Assembly: GCA_965223835.1 (NCBI GenBank)
Contig: CBDCXQ010000001.1
Location: 3,906,001-3,970,000, forward strand
Direction: 5' to 3'
Source of the DNA: CAVYXZ01 sp965223835
GTDB taxonomy: Bacteria > Chloroflexota > Anaerolineae > Aggregatilineales > Phototrophicaceae
DNA length: 64,000 nucleotides
This document shows, one piece after another, positions 8,373 to 20,600 of this stretch (its first letter is position 1; every line of letters starts with the position of its first letter). The position numbers and the translations under genes are program-made. The notes under the pieces were generated by a model that worked only from the letters and a program-made list of their open reading frames with translations, was not told the DNA's origin and made no database searches.

Positions 8373-8816
8373 ATGAAGATGGTTAGAGTGGGATTTGACG
8401 TAATTGGTGTCGGTGTCGGTGCCATGATCTTTAATGAACTGGGGGAAGTTTTCCTCTCACAGCGGGGACCATTGGCAAAGAACGAGCGCGGCACCTGGGA
8501 ATTTCCCGGCGGTGGGGTGGAATATGGTGAAAAACTCATTGATGCCATCCGGCGCGAGATTAACGAAGAGTATGGCATGATGATTGCGATCACCGAACTG
8601 CTGAGCGTTGACGATCATATTTTGCCGAATGAAGGCCAGCACTGGGTTTCACCGACTTACCTGGCCCGCCATGTGAGCGGCGAACCGCGCATTTTGGAAC
8701 CGGGAAAGTGTAGTGCGTTGGGTTGGTTCACGCTTGACCAACTGCCGACGCCTTTATCAGTAATTACGGTGGCGAATGTGGCCGCATACCGAATCAGGTT
8801 CTCAGGTCAACCGTAA
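8373..8816 (+). CDS. Nudix hydrolase
   Basis: 147 residues from the ATG at 8373. An in-frame ATG at 8304 would add 23 unlikely residues. The full Nudix box is present as GGVEYGEKLIDAIRREINEEYG, matching Gx5Ex7REUxEExGU, so it should bind Mg2+ and cleave a nucleoside-diphosphate-X substrate. The strand before it (WEFPGGG) and the QHWVSPTYLA strand after it resemble the MutT/dCTP-pyrophosphatase-like group. The specific substrate cannot be assigned. No neighbour shares an operon with it. Confidence 0.88.
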   Translation: MKMVRVGFDVIGVGVGAMIFNELGEVFLSQRGPLAKNERGTWEFPGGGVEYGEKLIDAIRREINEEYGMMIAITELLSVDDHILPNEGQHWVSPTYLARHVSGEPRILEPGKCSALGWFTLDQLPTPLSVITVANVAAYRIRFSGQP

Positions 8817-9315
8817 CGCCCTTTTCCACTGACTCAGAGATCGCTTCAGGGTGCCACCCCACGCTGGATCATAGTGCTCATCAGCACCAATACGCATTAA
8901 TCGCCCTTCCCCTCAGTAAAGCAAATAAAATCATAACATAGATGAAACCTTTTGCATCAGGTTTTGGTTGCACGAATGGAATCGACCGAGTAGCTCTCAA
9001 TACGTTAAGAAAAATTACGAATAAACACTCAAGCAGTAAGAAACACAAAATTGCGGAGAATTTCACATTTGATTTGGAATATTTGTGCGATAATCCTTAA
9101 TGCTTGGTGTATATCCGCTAGATTCAGGTTAGAGTATAATTTGACCAGGGATTAGTACAAAAAACAAACTATTACAATTATTTACATAATTATCGTGGAT
9201 TTCGTGTTAAATTACGGATACAATTTTTACGTAATAAACAAAAAAATAGATTGATTAACGAATAATTTAACCAGGCTAAAATCATTTAGAAACTTTACTT
9301 GAGAGAGGCACATTA
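8817..9315. other. Intergenic region of 499 bp, AT-rich leader
   Basis: No credible gene is present. The second half is markedly AT-rich, with long A and T tracts. A TATAAT at 9135-9140 is the best -10 candidate, without a clear -35. Transcription from there would give an untranslated leader of about 170 nt before the surface-protein gene at 9316. No recognisable riboswitch was seen. Confidence 0.5.
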
Positions 9316-11577
9316 ATGCGCTTTCGTTCCCGATTCGGTCTCAACGCGCTCATTGTCGCACTGTTGCTCATTTCCCAGACAACCCAATTATTCGCAGCAG
9401 GCGACAATTTCAGTGTTACTGCGATGGTGGAAGTAGAGCCAGCCAGTGCTGGAGATTTTGCCTTCTATACAACAGCTTTCGACGCCCCATCACATGAAGA
9501 AGGTGAAGACGAGGGTAAAAACGACGAGGATAGCAGCGGTAATGAAGACAAGGCAGAAGATAACGAAAACGATGATTCCGGCAACGAGGGTGACGATAAC
9601 GACAATTCCGACTCTGACAACGACTCCAATGATGAAGGTTCCGGTGATGAGGATGACGACTCCGGCAACGATGATCGTGAAGATCCCACAGAGGAACCTG
9701 AACCGTCTCCGGAAGTAACCCCGCCCCCCGCCCCAACTGAAGAGCCGAAAGACGACAAGCCAGATTCTCCATCATTGGGCATCACCAGTGTGGTGTGTGT
9801 ACCGGGCAAGGGGGTCGTGTTCGTCATCAGTAACCGGGGTGCGGCCATGGACGATGAGCGTGAGTATCGAATTGATGGCGCTCACCGGGGTGAATTTCGG
9901 TTAGGTGCCGGCGATCAGGTTGAAATTGTCGGTGGGTATGGCGACCCAAAATTGACCAGTCACGAAATGGACGCTCAGCTAGGCCGGATTTGTAACCCAC
10001 CGGGCGAGATTACCGGCGTGGTCTGGAACAATTCCGATGGCGATGCGGTCCGTGATGCGGCTGAAACCGGTTTGGCAGGCGTGACCATCACATTATGGCG
10101 CAGCGATGACGGCAGTATCGCATCGCGCTCAACGAGTACAGTCGCCGACGGCAGTTTCCGCTTCGACAATTTGGCGGATGGCTATTACACGCTGCGTGTT
10201 GACACGGCTACCTTACCCCGGCGCATGTTCGCATCATATGACCCGGATGGCAATTTCGATTCAGAAACGAGTTATACGATTTCATCTGGACAGCGTGCTC
10301 ACGCCGAATTTGGCTACACGCATGAACCACCGGGCACGATCACTGGCGTGGTTTGGGATGACCAGAACAGCAATGGTTTGCTGGACGCCAACGAACCTGG
10401 CATTGTCGGGATTCAACTTGGACTGGCAGGCATGGTCCAGACAACGGACGCCAGCGGTCACTACACGTTCGCCAACCTGATTGCCGGGACGTACACATTG
10501 ACGATTCTCAACATACCTGATGACGCCCAACCCACTGCCGACCCGGATGGTGTGCTGGATGGCAGCACAACGGTTGCAGTACGGTCAGGCGTGACATCTG
10601 AGCAGTCGTTTGGTTATCGACTACCCCAACCCGGCGCGATCAGCGGTATGGCCTGGGCCGACGCCAACACGAACGGCATCATTGACGATGATGAAACAGG
10701 CATCACCAATATCACGATTCACTTGAGCAATGGCGCGGGCACAATCATCGAAACGACAACGACGGACTCAACCGGCGCATACCAGTTCGCTGACCTGCGA
10801 GTGGGGTTATATGTTGTAACCGCTGCCAGACTGGGCGACTGGCAGCCAATAACTAATCCAAACAGCCTGGACGATGCAACAACGGCCCTGATGGTACATG
10901 ATGGTGGCGACCATATCGTGAATTTTGGCTACCTGTTACCACCGATGGGCGCGGTCAATGGCACGGTCTGGGTGGATCATCCAGATGGTGATGATAAGGC
11001 TGGCCTACCCGGTGTAACCATAACCGTACTGGATACAGAAGCCGCGACAGTGGCACAGACTGTGACCGATGGGGCGGGCAATTATTCGGTCGCCGACTTG
11101 CGTCCGGGTGATTACACGATCAATCTGACAGATCTGCCGGATGGATTGGTAGCAACAGTCGACCCCGATGGCGATCTGGACAACCGTACAGCAATCAGCT
11201 TGACCTCTGACGCTGCGCAGGCCGATTTTGGCTATCAAGTGACTGGGAGCAGTTCGATCAGCGGTATGGTCTGGTTGGAGATCGAGAATTTTGGCACCCG
11301 CGATAGTAGCGAAAGCGGCGTAGCTGGCACTATCATCCGATTGCTCGACAATAATAACGTTGAGATCACTGCCCTGGTACTTGAAGCCACCGGTCAGTTC
11401 GAATTTATTGATCTGGAACCGGGACAATACACGCTCCAGGTCGATGCTTCTGCTTTACCAGCAGAATTATTCGCAACCTATGATCGTGATGGTGAACTGG
11501 ATTTCATGACGAGCATTACATTGCGACCGGGAGAAACGCTACAGAATGTCGAATTTGGTATCGTCGGCACATTCTAG
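9316..11577 (+). CDS. Secreted SdrD-B-repeat surface protein with acidic linker
   Basis: 753 residues. A typical signal peptide (residues 1-28, basic start, ALIVALLLIS core, cleavage near LFAAGD) is followed by a low-complexity stretch at about 58-145 made almost wholly of Asp, Glu, Ser, Asn and Gly, then a Pro/Glu spacer. A compact domain with a Cys pair (CVPGKG to GRIC) comes next. Five SdrD-B/Cna-B-like modules then follow, each beginning with a G-x-I-x-G-x-x-W motif and carrying a central N-L/D-L-x-P-G-x-Y-T-L strand. There is no LPXTG motif or C-terminal anchor. A strong GAGAGAGG at 9301-9308 precedes the ATG. The role is probably adhesive or matrix-forming and calcium-binding. An intrinsic terminator separates it from the giant gene downstream. 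Confidence 0.8.
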   Translation: MRFRSRFGLNALIVALLLISQTTQLFAAGDNFSVTAMVEVEPASAGDFAFYTTAFDAPSHEEGEDEGKNDEDSSGNEDKAEDNENDDSGNEGDDNDNSDSDNDSNDEGSGDEDDDSGNDDREDPTEEPEPSPEVTPPPAPTEEPKDDKPDSPSLGITSVVCVPGKGVVFVISNRGAAMDDEREYRIDGAHRGEFRLGAGDQVEIVGGYGDPKLTSHEMDAQLGRICNPPGEITGVVWNNSDGDAVRDAAETGLAGVTITLWRSDDGSIASRSTSTVADGSFRFDNLADGYYTLRVDTATLPRRMFASYDPDGNFDSETSYTISSGQRAHAEFGYTHEPPGTITGVVWDDQNSNGLLDANEPGIVGIQLGLAGMVQTTDASGHYTFANLIAGTYTLTILNIPDDAQPTADPDGVLDGSTTVAVRSGVTSEQSFGYRLPQPGAISGMAWADANTNGIIDDDETGITNITIHLSNGAGTIIETTTTDSTGAYQFADLRVGLYVVTAARLGDWQPITNPNSLDDATTALMVHDGGDHIVNFGYLLPPMGAVNGTVWVDHPDGDDKAGLPGVTITVLDTEAATVAQTVTDGAGNYSVADLRPGDYTINLTDLPDGLVATVDPDGDLDNRTAISLTSDAAQADFGYQVTGSSSISGMVWLEIENFGTRDSSESGVAGTIIRLLDNNNVEITALVLEATGQFEFIDLEPGQYTLQVDASALPAELFATYDRDGELDFMTSITLRPGETLQNVEFGIVGTF

Positions 11578-11599
11578 CCTGAGAACATAATCATCTATG

Positions 11600-11635
11600 G
11601 ACCGCCCTGAATATGACCTAACGGGCGGTCTTGTT
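11600..11635 (+). terminator. Intrinsic terminator between the two surface-protein genes
   Basis: GACCGCCC (11600-11607) pairs with GGGCGGTC (11623-11630) around a 15-nt loop, followed by TTGTT. It lies inside the longest open frame of the next gene, which argues that translation of that gene starts downstream, at 11660. Confidence 0.75.
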
Positions 11636-11659
11636 ATGCAGATACAAGGATACGCTTTC

Positions 11660-14600
11660 ATGAAACACAACTGGACCGTGAAATTTACGCCGCGCCAACT
11701 GGCTCTGAGCATTTTTGCTTTAAGCTTTGTGCTGCTGGTCGGCGTTGTTGCCGCCCAAATCAACACGCCCGACTGGACCAACCCGGTGGGAACGGCTGGC
11801 CCGGTGACCTGTTTACTGGAACAGACGGTCGGCGCTGAGGAACAGATCCGGTTCGGCGATGATGATTTGAATGGTGCTGACTGCCCGGCAGACCCATCAA
11901 CCCAAAGTGGCCTGGGTATCGAGGGCACCAACAACGGCGCGGTTGTCTTTGATAGCGGCGTACCCTTTGTGATCGGCGAACTCACGCACTACAACAACAG
12001 CGTTATTGCCAGCAGTCTGCTGCAAGCGGTTGATCTGGACATGACGATCAACTTTGTTGATCCGGCCCATACCGGCGTTTTCAGTACAACCGTCTTTATC
12101 GACGAAACTGCCAATTTGTTAAACACCTGCCCCTATGGCGATACCCAACCCTGTGCTGATCGCATCAGCCTCAACCGCACTGCACAGTCGTTCTCTTTTG
12201 GGGGCGATGATTACGAGTTTGAAATCCTCGGTTTGATTCCGGGCGCGCTCGGCTCCTGTGCCTATGATGAGACGCAGATCAGCACCACCTTCATCAGTGA
12301 CGAAGACGCGGCCAACACCGCCTGCCTCTTTGGGCGGTTAGTCCTGGATGAGGATGCCGAGGTGTTGCTGACCAAAGACACTGAACCAACTGGCATTACA
12401 ACCGTCTCGCCGGGAGATATTCTTGATTTTAGAATCGATTATGAATGCTCAAGCATTACCTCGTCCTGCCGTGATGTCCAGTTATTTGATTTTCTGCCCG
12501 AAGAATTTGTCTTCGTCGGCTCAACTGGCTCGATTCACTTCCAGCAGGGCGTCTATTCAGAAGATAATAATTCGGTTATCTGGGATTTACAGCCCGGCTT
12601 GAACGGTATCCTCTCCGCTGGTTCCACTGGCTTTGTGCGGGTGCGGGTGCGCGTGCGCGATGATGGTACGATACCAGACACCCAGCCAATCGATAATATC
12701 GTGATTAGCACATTGGAAAACGGCCCCTCGTCTACTGACAATTACGTCGTTACGAATACAGCCAGTTCCAACTGGGAAGTTCAAAAATCGGCCCTGACAC
12801 CGATTTATCTGGATACCAGTCCACCGCAAACCGACGTGACCTATCAGGTACAAATCTGTAGTGCAGGCAGCACGGTGAACCTGCTCAATGCCCAAATGGT
12901 AGATACGCTGCCCGATGATGCTGTATTCTTGAGCACAAGTGGTGGGGGTGTCTATGATGCTGGTCCGCCCCAAACTGTTACCTGGGACCTGGGCGATCTG
13001 ACTGCCAGCAGTGGTTGTACTGCGCGGACGGTCACGGTGCAATTCCCAGAACCGCCGAATATTGAAGGCACCGATGTCACTAATACCGTTGTCGGCACGG
13101 GCGATCCCGTTGGCGAACCCACCTGGACGGATACGGCAGTTGTTACGAGTCCGCTGGTCCGCTTCCAACCGCTGCCGTCGGCCAGTGTCTCGAAAAGCGC
13201 TTTCCGAGCCGATTATGTGGTTGGTGCAACCGCCGGTTTTAGCCTGTTCGCCACCAACACCGGCAATATCCCCCTGTCGAATTTCGTCATTACCGATGTG
13301 GTTCCACCCCAAATTGATGTCACCAATATCGGAGTCGGCGGAACGGGAACGATTCAATACCAAACCAACCTAAACCCGGTTTTCGTGCCCTTTGCTGGCG
13401 GCCCATTAACACTGCCGCCGGGCGAATGGGTGACGGTCATCCAATGGATTCAGCCCAGCGTTAATCCAGCCAGTACCGGCCCAGCCCCCACTGGTTTAAC
13501 CGGGTCATTCCAGGGCACAGTGATTAGCCCCGATCATAACGGCGTACCGGTTAGTAATGGCGATACGATTACAAACACCGCCGACCTGACCTATGACTTT
13601 GCCGATAGCCCCAGTGGTCCAGGCAGTGGTAGTGCCGGTCCAGCGGGTGCCAGTTTTGATATTGTCCCAATACCGATTCCTGATTTTACGAAGATCAGCC
13701 TGGGTGGGGTCGCACCTGAATGGCGCTTCCTGATCGGCCAAAACGTTGGAGCCTATTGGCTGCCGGTCAATAACGATACTGGTATTGCACTGGATGATCT
13801 GACAATCACTGACCACATCCCGCCGCAATTCGATGTCACCTCGGTCACGTCCGGGGGCTATACCAACAGCACCGGCGTCACCGTAACGGTCAGCTATATC
13901 TCGAATCTGAGTGGGCCAACCGTCCTGGGCACCGCCCCTGCCGGGACAGAAACCACCTTCCAGATTCCGTCATTGGCTGCGGGCGAATATGTCACGGATG
14001 TCATCTGGTCCTTTGGCACGGTTCCTGCCGGATTCAACGGTGGTCCCACCATCAATGGTATACCCGTCAACCCGGATAACCTGGGGAACGTGGTCAATGA
14101 CAATGACCTCATGACCAATGACGCCGACCTGGACTGGACGTTTGGCGGTGCTCCGAGTTCACTCAGCGATAACAGCATTGATCCGGTGCGTGAGCCGGTT
14201 GCGCAACCCTCCGTTAATAAGACCACCCTCACCTCTGGACCGTACATTCCGACGCAGGTGATTACCTACCAACTGCGGGTCGGCGCAGCGGGCAGCTCGC
14301 CGAGTGTGATGTTCGACCCGATTGTGATGGAATTGTTGCCGGTAGGTCTGTCCTACGTGCCAGGAACCTGGGCCTTCACTCCCGGTCCGACTGGTTCACC
14401 CGCCCCAGCCTTTGAAGAACTGCCCAACTACAACGGCACCGGTCGAACACTCCTGCGCTGGACCTTCAGTCACACCTTTGTGCAAGGTCAGTTCGCGACC
14501 CTCACCTTTGACGCCGCCATTGATCCCGGCGTGAGTCAGGGTTCACTGACCAACGATTATGCGGTGACGACCAACAGTATGCCCCTGCTATCCGGCGACC

Positions 14601-17600
14601 CGGACACCGACGATCTGGACGGTGATGGCGACGACACGGATTTAATTGCACGGAATAGCACCTCTGTTACCATCGAAGAATTGGTCGGTCTCGACTCGTT
14701 GAAAGGTGTACTGGGTGAACTGGATACGGATTTCTCGCAGTTCCCGGATACCGGTCGCACGCTACCTAACGGCGACATCACCTACCGTTTGCGCATTATC
14801 AACCAGGGGAACATTGATATTTCTGATGTGCGGGTAATCGATATTCTGCCGTTCATCGGCGACACCGGGGTGCGCGATACCAGCCCTCGTTTGACCGAGT
14901 GGCGACCGGTCCTCACCGGCCTGGTGGCCTCACCGCCAGGCATTACCGTTTACTACAGTACGAGCGATAATCCCTGCCGCCCGGACATCATTTCATCAGG
15001 ACCTCCCGGCTGTACCGCACCGAACTGGTCGACACTGCCCCCGGCAGACGTCACAACCGTACAGTCATTGCGTTTCGACTTTGCGGGCATCCTCAGTCCT
15101 GGCGAAACCTTCGAGTTCACCTGGAATATGCAGGCGCCGCCAACTGCGGGACTGGGTGAAATCGCGTGGAACTCATTCGCCTTCACGTCGACTAATGCTG
15201 CAACAGGCATTCCGCTGCGGCCTGCCGAACCGAATAAAGTGGGTATCGAGATCGAAACACCACTCATCGCACCCTTGATTGACCTGGAAAAAGCAACCAA
15301 TGGCAACGATGCCGACCTGCCGACCGGTCCACTGGTGCCGATTGGTGACCCCGTCGTGTGGACTTATGTCATCACCAACACCGGTAACACACGGTTAGAT
15401 ACAATCACGCTGACCGATGATATTCTTGGCGACATCACCGCGCTGTGTGCTGAAGGCCCGATTCCGCCACTTGATCCTACCGACACATTCACCTGTACCG
15501 CCCCGGCAGGCGTTTCTGTTGCCGGGCAATATGCCAATATCGGCACAGTGGTCGGCACTCCGGTTGACGCCGGTGGTGCGCCACTGATTGACCCGGATAC
15601 GGGCCTACCCGTGCCAGATGTCACCGATGATGACCCCAGTCACTACTTCGGTTACGATGATGCGCTGGCGCGTCTGGGCGATTACGTCTGGATTGACACC
15701 GATGCGGACGGCGTACAGGACCCGAGTGAGGTTGGCTTGCCGGGTGTTACCGTCAACCTGCTGGATGGTGGTGGCGCTTTCCTCGATACGACAACGACTG
15801 ACGGTAACGGCCTCTATAACTTCGTTGATCTGCCCGCCGGGACCTATATTGTTGAGTTCGTGCCACCGGCGGTCTACTCCTTCACCACGCAGGATGCTGG
15901 CGCGGCGACCGACCTCACCGATAGTGATGCTGATCCGGTTTCTGGTCGCACCATCCCCATTGTCCTGATAGTCGGCGCTGATGATCGCACCTGGGATGCC
16001 GGGGTATTGCCAGCAGCCTCATTAGGTGATTACGTGTGGCTGGATGCTGACGGCGATGGCGTGCAGGATCCCGGTGAAAGTGGCCTGGAGAACATTACGG
16101 TCAATTTGTACGATGCGGCGGTTCCAGGAACGCCATTGGACACGACCATCACCGATATTGATGGCCTCTACAACTTTACCGACCTCGTGCCCGGCGACTA
16201 CTTTGTCGAGTTCATCCTGCCTATCACCTACATCTTCACCTACCAGGATGACGCGGCAGCGACGGATGCAACCGATAGTGATGCTGACCTCGTTACTGGG
16301 CGCACGATCACGACGACTCTTGACCCCGGTGAAAATGATCCCACCTGGGATGCGGGTCTGGTCATACCAGCAGCGATTGGTGATCGTGTTTGGGAAGACC
16401 TGGATGCCGATGGTCGTCAGGACGGCGGCGAACCGGGCATTCCGGGCGTCACCGTTGAGCTATTCGACAGCGGCGACAACCTGATTGATACCACGACAAC
16501 CGATGGCACGGGCAATTATAACTTCACTGACCTGCTGCCCGGTGATTACTATGTCGTCTTCACCCTGCCATCCGCAGACTATGAGTTTAGCCCACAGGAT
16601 GTCGGTGGTGATTGTGGCGATAGCGACGCCGACCCGGCTGCGGGACCGACTCAAGGGCGAACCGCAACCACCACGCTGACCCCCGGCGAAACCGACAACT
16701 GCTGGGATGCCGGGATGTTCCAACGCGCCAGTCTGGGCGATTTCGTCTGGTTTGACGCCGATTTCGATGGTGAGCAGGATGCGGGCGAACTCCCCGCGCC
16801 GGGGGTAACGGTGACATTGTTTGACGGCACCGGCACGCAAGTTGGTGCGCCCGATGTAACCGACGCTGCTGGCCTGTATCTTTTCGATAATCTCATTCCG
16901 GGCACGTACTACGTAGTGTTCAGCGATCTCCCGGCGAATCATGCCCTCACGATACCGGATTTCTTCGGTGTCGACGACGCGCTGGATAGCGACCCGGCTA
17001 TCATCACCATGCAGACGGTCAATACGTTCCTCGAATCCAACGAAGACGATTTGACCTGGGACGCAGGTTTGATTGAACTGGCAACCGTTGGCGATCGAGT
17101 CTGGGAAGACATTGATGGTGACGGCATCCAGGATGCGGGCGAACCCGGTGTTCCCGGTGTCACGGTCGAACTGGTTGACCTGGCGAATTTCGTGCGCGAC
17201 ACAACGGTCACGGACGCCAGTGGCAACTACTTGTTTACTGATGTCTACCCGGATAACCTGTTTATCCGCTTCACGCCGCCCGTTGGCTTTGCCGTCAGCC
17301 CGCAGGATGTCGGCGGCGACGACACGATAGACAGCGACGCTGATCCGGCAACCGGCAACACCAGCACGATTACCCTCTCACCCGGCGAAGATGATCGCAC
17401 CTGGGATCTGGGTCTGTATCAGCCCGTTTCGCTAGGCGATTTCGTCTGGCGTGATCTCGACAATGATGGCATCCAGGATGGCGGTGCAAGTGAACCGGGA
17501 GTCGCGGGCGTCACCGTCAACCTGTATGATGCCACCGCTCCCGGCGCACCAATTGATACGACAACTACGGATGCCAGCGGGCTGTACCTGTTCACCGATC

Positions 17601-20600
17601 TACCACCTGGTAGCTACTTTGTTGAATTTGTGCTGCCACCAGTGGGCTTTGAATTTACACTGCACAACCAGGGCGGTGACGATACCGTTGACAGCGATGC
17701 CGACCCAACCCCTGGACCGACCTTTGGTCGCACCCAAACCGTGACGCTGGCTTCGGGCGACCCGGATGACCTGACATTGGACGCAGGCCTGTTCCCGCTG
17801 GCGAGTATCGGCGACTTTGTTTGGAATGACCTCAACGCCGATGGCATCCAGGATGCCGGTGAACCCGGTATCGCCGGTGTTGACGTGGAACTGTTCGATA
17901 GCAGCGACGTTTCACAAGGCACCACGACAACTGACGGGACTGGCTTCTATCAGTTCGTGAACCTGCAACCCGGCGACTACTATGTCGTCTTCACCTTGCC
18001 TACTGGCTTCGATGCCTTCAGTCCACAGGACAGTGGCGGCGACGACGCGGTGGATAGTGATGCTGACCCAACTCCTGGACCAACCTTTGGCCGCGCCGCA
18101 ACCACCACCCTTGACCCGGATGAAGATGACCTGACATGGGACGCTGGGGTTTATCAACTCGCGGCATTAGGCGATTTCGTGTGGGAAGATACCAACGGCG
18201 ACGGCATTCAGGATGCCGGAGAACCGCCGATAGCCGGCGTCACCGTTAATCTGTATGATCCGGGCGATCTGGTAAATCCCATTGACACCACAACCACCGA
18301 TGGCGCTGGTGCTTACAGCTTTACCGATCTCATCCCCGGCGATTATATCGTTGGGTTTGAGCTGCCGGTTGGCTACGAATTCACAATGCAGGATCAAGGC
18401 GCTGATGATGCGGTGGACAGTGATGCTGACCCAACCAGCGGTCAAACGAGCACGATCATCCTGGACTCCGGCGAGACCGACATCACGTGGGATGCGGGTC
18501 TTTACCTTCCCGCCAGCCTGGGCGACTTCGTCTGGGAAGACGTCAATGGTGATGGTATCCAGGACGCCGGTGAACCCGGTGTCGAAAACGTCACCGTAAC
18601 GCTTTTCGATGACACCGATACCCAGGTTGGCGCACCAACGACAACCGATGCCACTGGCTTCTATCAGTTCACAGATCTAGCACCCGGCGACTACTATGTG
18701 GTCTTCAGCGGCCTCCCCGCCGGTTTCGTGTTCACCCAGCAGGATGTGGGCGGTGATGACACCGTTGATAGCGATGCTGACCCGACTGCCGGTCCGACCT
18801 TTGGCCGCGCCGCCACCACCACCCTCGACTCCGGTGAAGATGACCCCACTTGGGACGCCGGGATCTACAATCCCGCCAGCCTCGGTGATTTCGTCTGGGA
18901 AGACCTTGATCTCGATGGTGTACAGGATCCCGGTGAGACAGGCATTCCCGGCATCACGGTTAATCTGTATGACCCTGGCGACCTGGTGAACCCCATTGAC
19001 ACCACAACCACCGATGGCACCGGTGCCTACCTGTTTGATGATCTACCGCCCGGTGATTATGTGGTTGAGTTTGTGCTGCCGCCGGGCTATGACTTCAGTC
19101 CACAGGATAACAGTGGCGACGACGCAACTGACAGCGATGCCGACCCAACCACCGGCTTCACAATTACCACAACATTGGAATCCAACGAAGATGACCTGAC
19201 CTGGGATGCCGGGATGTATCCATTGGCCAGCCTCGGTGATTTCGTCTGGGATGACACCAATGCCGATGGTATACAGGATGCCGGTGAACCCGGCGTCGAA
19301 AACGTCACCGTCACACTCTTCGATGACACTGATACCCAGGTTGGCGCACCAACAACGACCGATGCCACTGGCTTCTACCAGTTCACCGATCTACAACCCG
19401 GTGATTACTATGTCGTCTTTAGCACGCTGCCCGCTGGTTATCAATTCAGTCCGCAGGATACAGGGGCGGATGATACCGTTGACAGTGATGCCGACCCGAC
19501 AGCAGGACCGACATTCGGTCGAACCACCACCACGACCCTCGATCCGGGTGAAGATGACCCGACCTGGGACGCCGGTATCTTTGCACTGGCCTCGCTGGGT
19601 GACTTCGTCTGGGATGATCTCAACGCCGATGGCATTCAGGACGCGGGGGAACCTGGCGTCGAGAATGTCACCGTGACACTCTTTGACGACACTGATACGC
19701 AGGTGGGTGCACCGACCACCACCGATGCCACTGGCTTCTATCAATTCACCGATCTGGTACCCGGTGACTACTACGTCGTCTTCAGCGATCTACCCGCCGG
19801 GTATGTCTTCAGTCCGCAGGATGTGGGTGCGGATGATACGGTGGATAGTGATGCTGACCCGACGGCAGGACCCACCTTTGGCCGGGCTGCTACCACCACT
19901 CTGGACTCCGGTGAAGATGATCCCACCTGGGATGCGGGTATCTACAATCCCGCCAGCCTCGGCGATTTCGTCTGGGAAGACATCAACGCCAATGGCATCC
20001 AGGACGCCGGTGAACCCGGTATCGAGAATGTGACGGTCGAATTGTTCGATGGAACCGGGGCCTCACAAGGGACCACAACCACTGATGCTACTGGTTTCTA
20101 CCTGTTCGATGATCTCGTGCCGGGCGACTACTACGTCGTCTTCTCCCCGCCTGCTGGCTATGAACTCAGCCCACAGGATACAGGTGCGGATGACACCGTT
20201 GATAGCGATGCTGACCCAACAGCAGGACCGACTTTCGGTCGAACCGCGACAACCACCCTCGAATCGAACGAAGATGATCTCACCTGGGATGCGGGCATGT
20301 TTGCCCTAGCCTCGCTGGGCGACTTCGTTTGGGACGATCTAAACGCCGATGGCATTCAGGATGCCGGTGAACCCGGTGTCGAAAACGTCACTGTGACACT
20401 GTTCGATGACACCGATACCCAGGTGGGTGCACCGACCACCACCGATGCCACCGGCTTCTATCAATTCACTGATCTGGTGCCCGGCGACTACTATGTCGTC
20501 TTCAGCGCCCTGCCCGCCGGTTATGTCTTCACTCAACAGGATACTGGCGGTGACGATAGCGTTGATAGCGATGCCGACCCGACGGCAGGACCGACTTTTG

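Noticed and set aside
8881..9066. Small minus-strand frame of 61 codons in the 499-bp intergenic region
   Set aside because: No ribosome-binding site, atypical composition and no detectable relation to neighbours.
12587..13363. Minus-strand open frame of 258 codons within the giant protein gene
   Set aside because: It is antisense to well-defined DUF11-like modules, lacks a ribosome-binding site and has a low-complexity, non-protein-like composition. Similar frames at 22094-22903 and 20339-20968 arise from the repeats.
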